Below are positions 62,310-64,000 of a DNA stretch of 64,000 nt, piece after piece. The DNA lies in NCBI RefSeq assembly GCF_016892765.1, contig NZ_JAFEMD010000004.1:1-64000 (forward strand). The letters run 5' to 3'. The notes beneath the pieces are model-generated. The model was given only the letters and a program-made list of their open reading frames with translations, had not been told where the DNA came from and made no database searches. The position numbers and the translations under genes were made by a program. Position 1 is the first letter of the stretch. Each line of letters begins with the position of its first letter. This DNA comes from Microvirga arvi (GTDB taxonomy: Bacteria; Pseudomonadota; Alphaproteobacteria; Rhizobiales; Beijerinckiaceae).

Positions 62310-63152
62310 GTGCCTGTGGTCCGGAAATCCAGGTCGGCACTGATGTGGCTGCTCATCCTCGTCCTCGGCGCGGCGCTTCTCTATGCAGGGTTGGTGCTTG
62401 TCACGGTGCTGTTCCAAACGAAGATGCTGTTCCCGGCACAGATGGCAGCCGCCAACCGTCCGCTGCTGCCGCCTTCGACTGAGCGTCTCGAACTGATGCT
62501 CCCGGATGGTGACCGTCTCGCCGGAGTGCGGCTTGGACCCTCAGCCGCCCCGAAACCTGTTCTGCTCGGCTTCGGCGGCAATGCCTGGAATGCGGAGGCC
62601 ATGGCGCTCTACCTGCACGGCCTCTTTCCCGAGCACGAGGTGATCGTCTTCCATTATCGCGGCTATCCGCCGAGCAGCGGCACGCCGAGCGCGGAGGCGC
62701 TGTTCGCGGATGCGCTGACGATCTTCGATCACCTGCAGCAGAAGATTCCTCGCACCATCGTCGCCATCGGCTTCAGCATCGGCAGCGGAGTCGCGGCGTA
62801 TCTGGCGCACCACCGAACGGTCGCAGGCCTGATCCTGGTCACGCCGTTCGACTCCTTGAAAGCCTTGGCGCGCGAACACTTCTCCTGGGCGCCGACGGGT
62901 CTGCTCCTGCGCCATCACATGCCGACCATCGATCTGGTGAAGGACCGGCAGACACCGACCGCAATGATTGTGGCGGGGCGCGATACCATCGTTCCGGCAC
63001 GCCGCACCGAGCCCCTGCGCAACGTCATCCCCAACCTCATCCTCGATCGGACCATTTCGGATGCAGGGCACAACGATCTCTACGATCACCCTGCCTTTGC
63101 CGCCGCCATGCAGGAAGCGGTGACACAGTTCGAAGCCAGCGCTTCCCGGTAA
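62310..63152 (+). CDS. Membrane-anchored alpha/beta hydrolase
   Basis: 280 residues from GTG 62310 (GGGGAG upstream). An N-terminal transmembrane helix (LLILVLGAALLYAGLVLVTV) precedes an alpha/beta hydrolase fold of the YhfR/BEM46 type: LLGFGGNAWNAEAMALYL, HYRGYPPSSGTPS, nucleophile elbow GFSIGSG, AGRDTIVPARRTE (Asp) and SDAGHNDLYDH (His). The predicted active site faces the periplasm. Co-transcribed with the FUSC gene; the substrate is unknown. Confidence 0.88.
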   Translation: MPVVRKSRSALMWLLILVLGAALLYAGLVLVTVLFQTKMLFPAQMAAANRPLLPPSTERLELMLPDGDRLAGVRLGPSAAPKPVLLGFGGNAWNAEAMALYLHGLFPEHEVIVFHYRGYPPSSGTPSAEALFADALTIFDHLQQKIPRTIVAIGFSIGSGVAAYLAHHRTVAGLILVTPFDSLKALAREHFSWAPTGLLLRHHMPTIDLVKDRQTPTAMIVAGRDTIVPARRTEPLRNVIPNLILDRTISDAGHNDLYDHPAFAAAMQEAVTQFEASASR

Positions 63153-63156
63153 GGTC

Positions 63157-64000
63157 TCATTTCTCGTAGAGCGGCACCAACTCCATCTCCGGCACCAGAA
63201 CCAGCCCTTTGTCGGTGATCCGGATTTCCGGAATCACGGAGAGCGGAATGAGGTTGAAGCCCATATAGGGGATCTTGCAGCCGGCCTTCTCCCAGGCCGC
63301 CTTCAGGGCACGGGTCTCCTCGGCCACTTCCGTCACGCGCTTGTCGGAGAGAAGGCCCGCAATCGGCAGCGCCACCATGGCGACGACCTGGCCCTGATCG
63401 ACCACGCACACGCCGCCCTGGGCCTCGATGAGCGTCTCGAGAGCCACGCGCATGTCGCTCTCGTTGGTGCCGGCGACGATGACGTTGTGGGAGTCATGGC
63501 CCACGCTGCTCGCCACCGCGCCACTCTTCAAGCCGAAATCCTTCAGCAGGCCATGGGCCACGCCCTTGCCGCCCGTGCGGCCATGACGCTCGATGACCGT
63601 GACGAAGGTGAGATCGTTCTTCGACAGCAGAGCGTCCCAGCTCTCTTCCTTCTGCAGCTGCACCTTGTCGTGAAAGAGCACGATGCCCGGCAGCGCCACG
63701 CGGATCACGTTGGCGGTGCAGGCCTCCTTCGGCAGGTCCGGGATCAGGTACGGAATGCTTGGAATGTGAACCGTCCGGTACGCCGCGTCCGGGTAACGGT
63801 AGCGGTTGGAGAGCGCCTGATCGAGCACGGAGGTGATCGTCTTGTTCTCGACGACAAGCTCGCCGCCATACCAGGTGTTCTGCACGTCGAGATCGTCGTT
63901 GAGCAGCACCAGATCGGCGCGGCGTCCGCCGCCGAGACCGCCGATCTCGCCCTCCATGCCGAAGCGGGTTGCCGGATGCAGGGAGCCCATGCTCCAGGCC
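63157..64000 (-). CDS. ade: Adenine deaminase, C-terminal part
   Basis: About 281 C-terminal residues are visible; the N-terminal part lies beyond the right edge. Family features are [33 protein letters not shown], then the second domain with [42 protein letters not shown] and [19 protein letters not shown]. This is the double-domain AdeC/YicP family, which converts adenine to hypoxanthine with a metal centre. It is convergent with the alpha/beta hydrolase gene. Confidence 0.93.
   Translation of the reverse strand, partial: AWSMGSLHPATRFGMEGEIGGLGGGRRADLVLLNDDLDVQNTWYGGELVVENKTITSVLDQALSNRYRYPDAAYRTVHIPSIPYLIPDLPKEACTANVIRVALPGIVLFHDKVQLQKEESWDALLSKNDLTFVTVIERHGRTGGKGVAHGLLKDFGLKSGAVASSVGHDSHNVIVAGTNESDMRVALETLIEAQGGVCVVDQGQVVAMVALPIAGLLSDKRVTEVAEETRALKAAWEKAGCKIPYMGFNLIPLSVIPEIRITDKGLVLVPEMELVPLYEK

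Overview
The window is GC-rich, densely packed chromosomal DNA of an alphaproteobacterium, most likely Hyphomicrobiales of the Methylobacteriaceae/Microvirga kind. The grounds are gene order (pyrB-pyrC'-plsY-dprA, topA, rnr-DUF983-NUDIX-rpmG, guaB-MAPEG-rsmB-guaA), LexA-type direct-repeat boxes (GTTC-N7-GTTC), an inactive-type PyrC', a MHYT-GGDEF-EAL protein, and many palindromic intergenic repeats of the kind common in this order. Genus is inferred, not shown. No rRNA, tRNA, CRISPR array, integrase or IS transposase was seen.

Layout. 1-5.3 kb: a truncated oxidoreductase, a short RTX protein, a methyltransferase divergent from a BTAD/TPR regulator, and a small Cys-rich gene. 5.7-7.8 kb: a visibly AT-rich island with a two-gene anti-phage CBASS (patatin phospholipase plus CD-NTase), next to a LexA-type promoter and a structured untranslated region. 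8-17.7 kb: small membrane genes, a GIY-YIG nuclease bracketed by palindromes, a MocR regulator divergent from a DMT exporter, a c-di-GMP enzyme, and der with a TPR protein. 18-31 kb: TRAP permeases, GMP synthesis (guaA, guaB), a large RTX protein, rsmB, an MFS pump and a Tat-exported hydrolase. 31-40 kb: a sugar dehydrogenase, ppx/gppA-rlmE, an aminotransferase, and a complete EF-P lysylation set (efp, epmA, epmB), with arfB nearby as a second ribosome-rescue function. 40-57.7 kb: dprA-plsY-pyrC'-DUF559-pyrB on the minus strand, then aidB, topA, mgtC-like, parE, rnr, DUF983, NUDIX and rpmG on the plus strand. 57.7-64 kb: small envelope and stress-type genes, a FUSC transporter, an alpha/beta hydrolase and the 3' part of adenine deaminase.

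The strongest accessory signal is the CBASS island. The CD-NTase would make a cyclic nucleotide on infection and the patatin effector would then degrade membrane phospholipid. The second theme is repeats that have become part of genes. A ~95-bp repeat (three copies) supplies the stop codons of three neighbouring genes from its CTAG ends. Inverted palindromes bracket a DUF559 nuclease inside the pyrimidine operon and supply its ribosome-binding site and C-terminus. Another palindrome family brackets a GIY-YIG nuclease. At two places one palindrome sits inside another.
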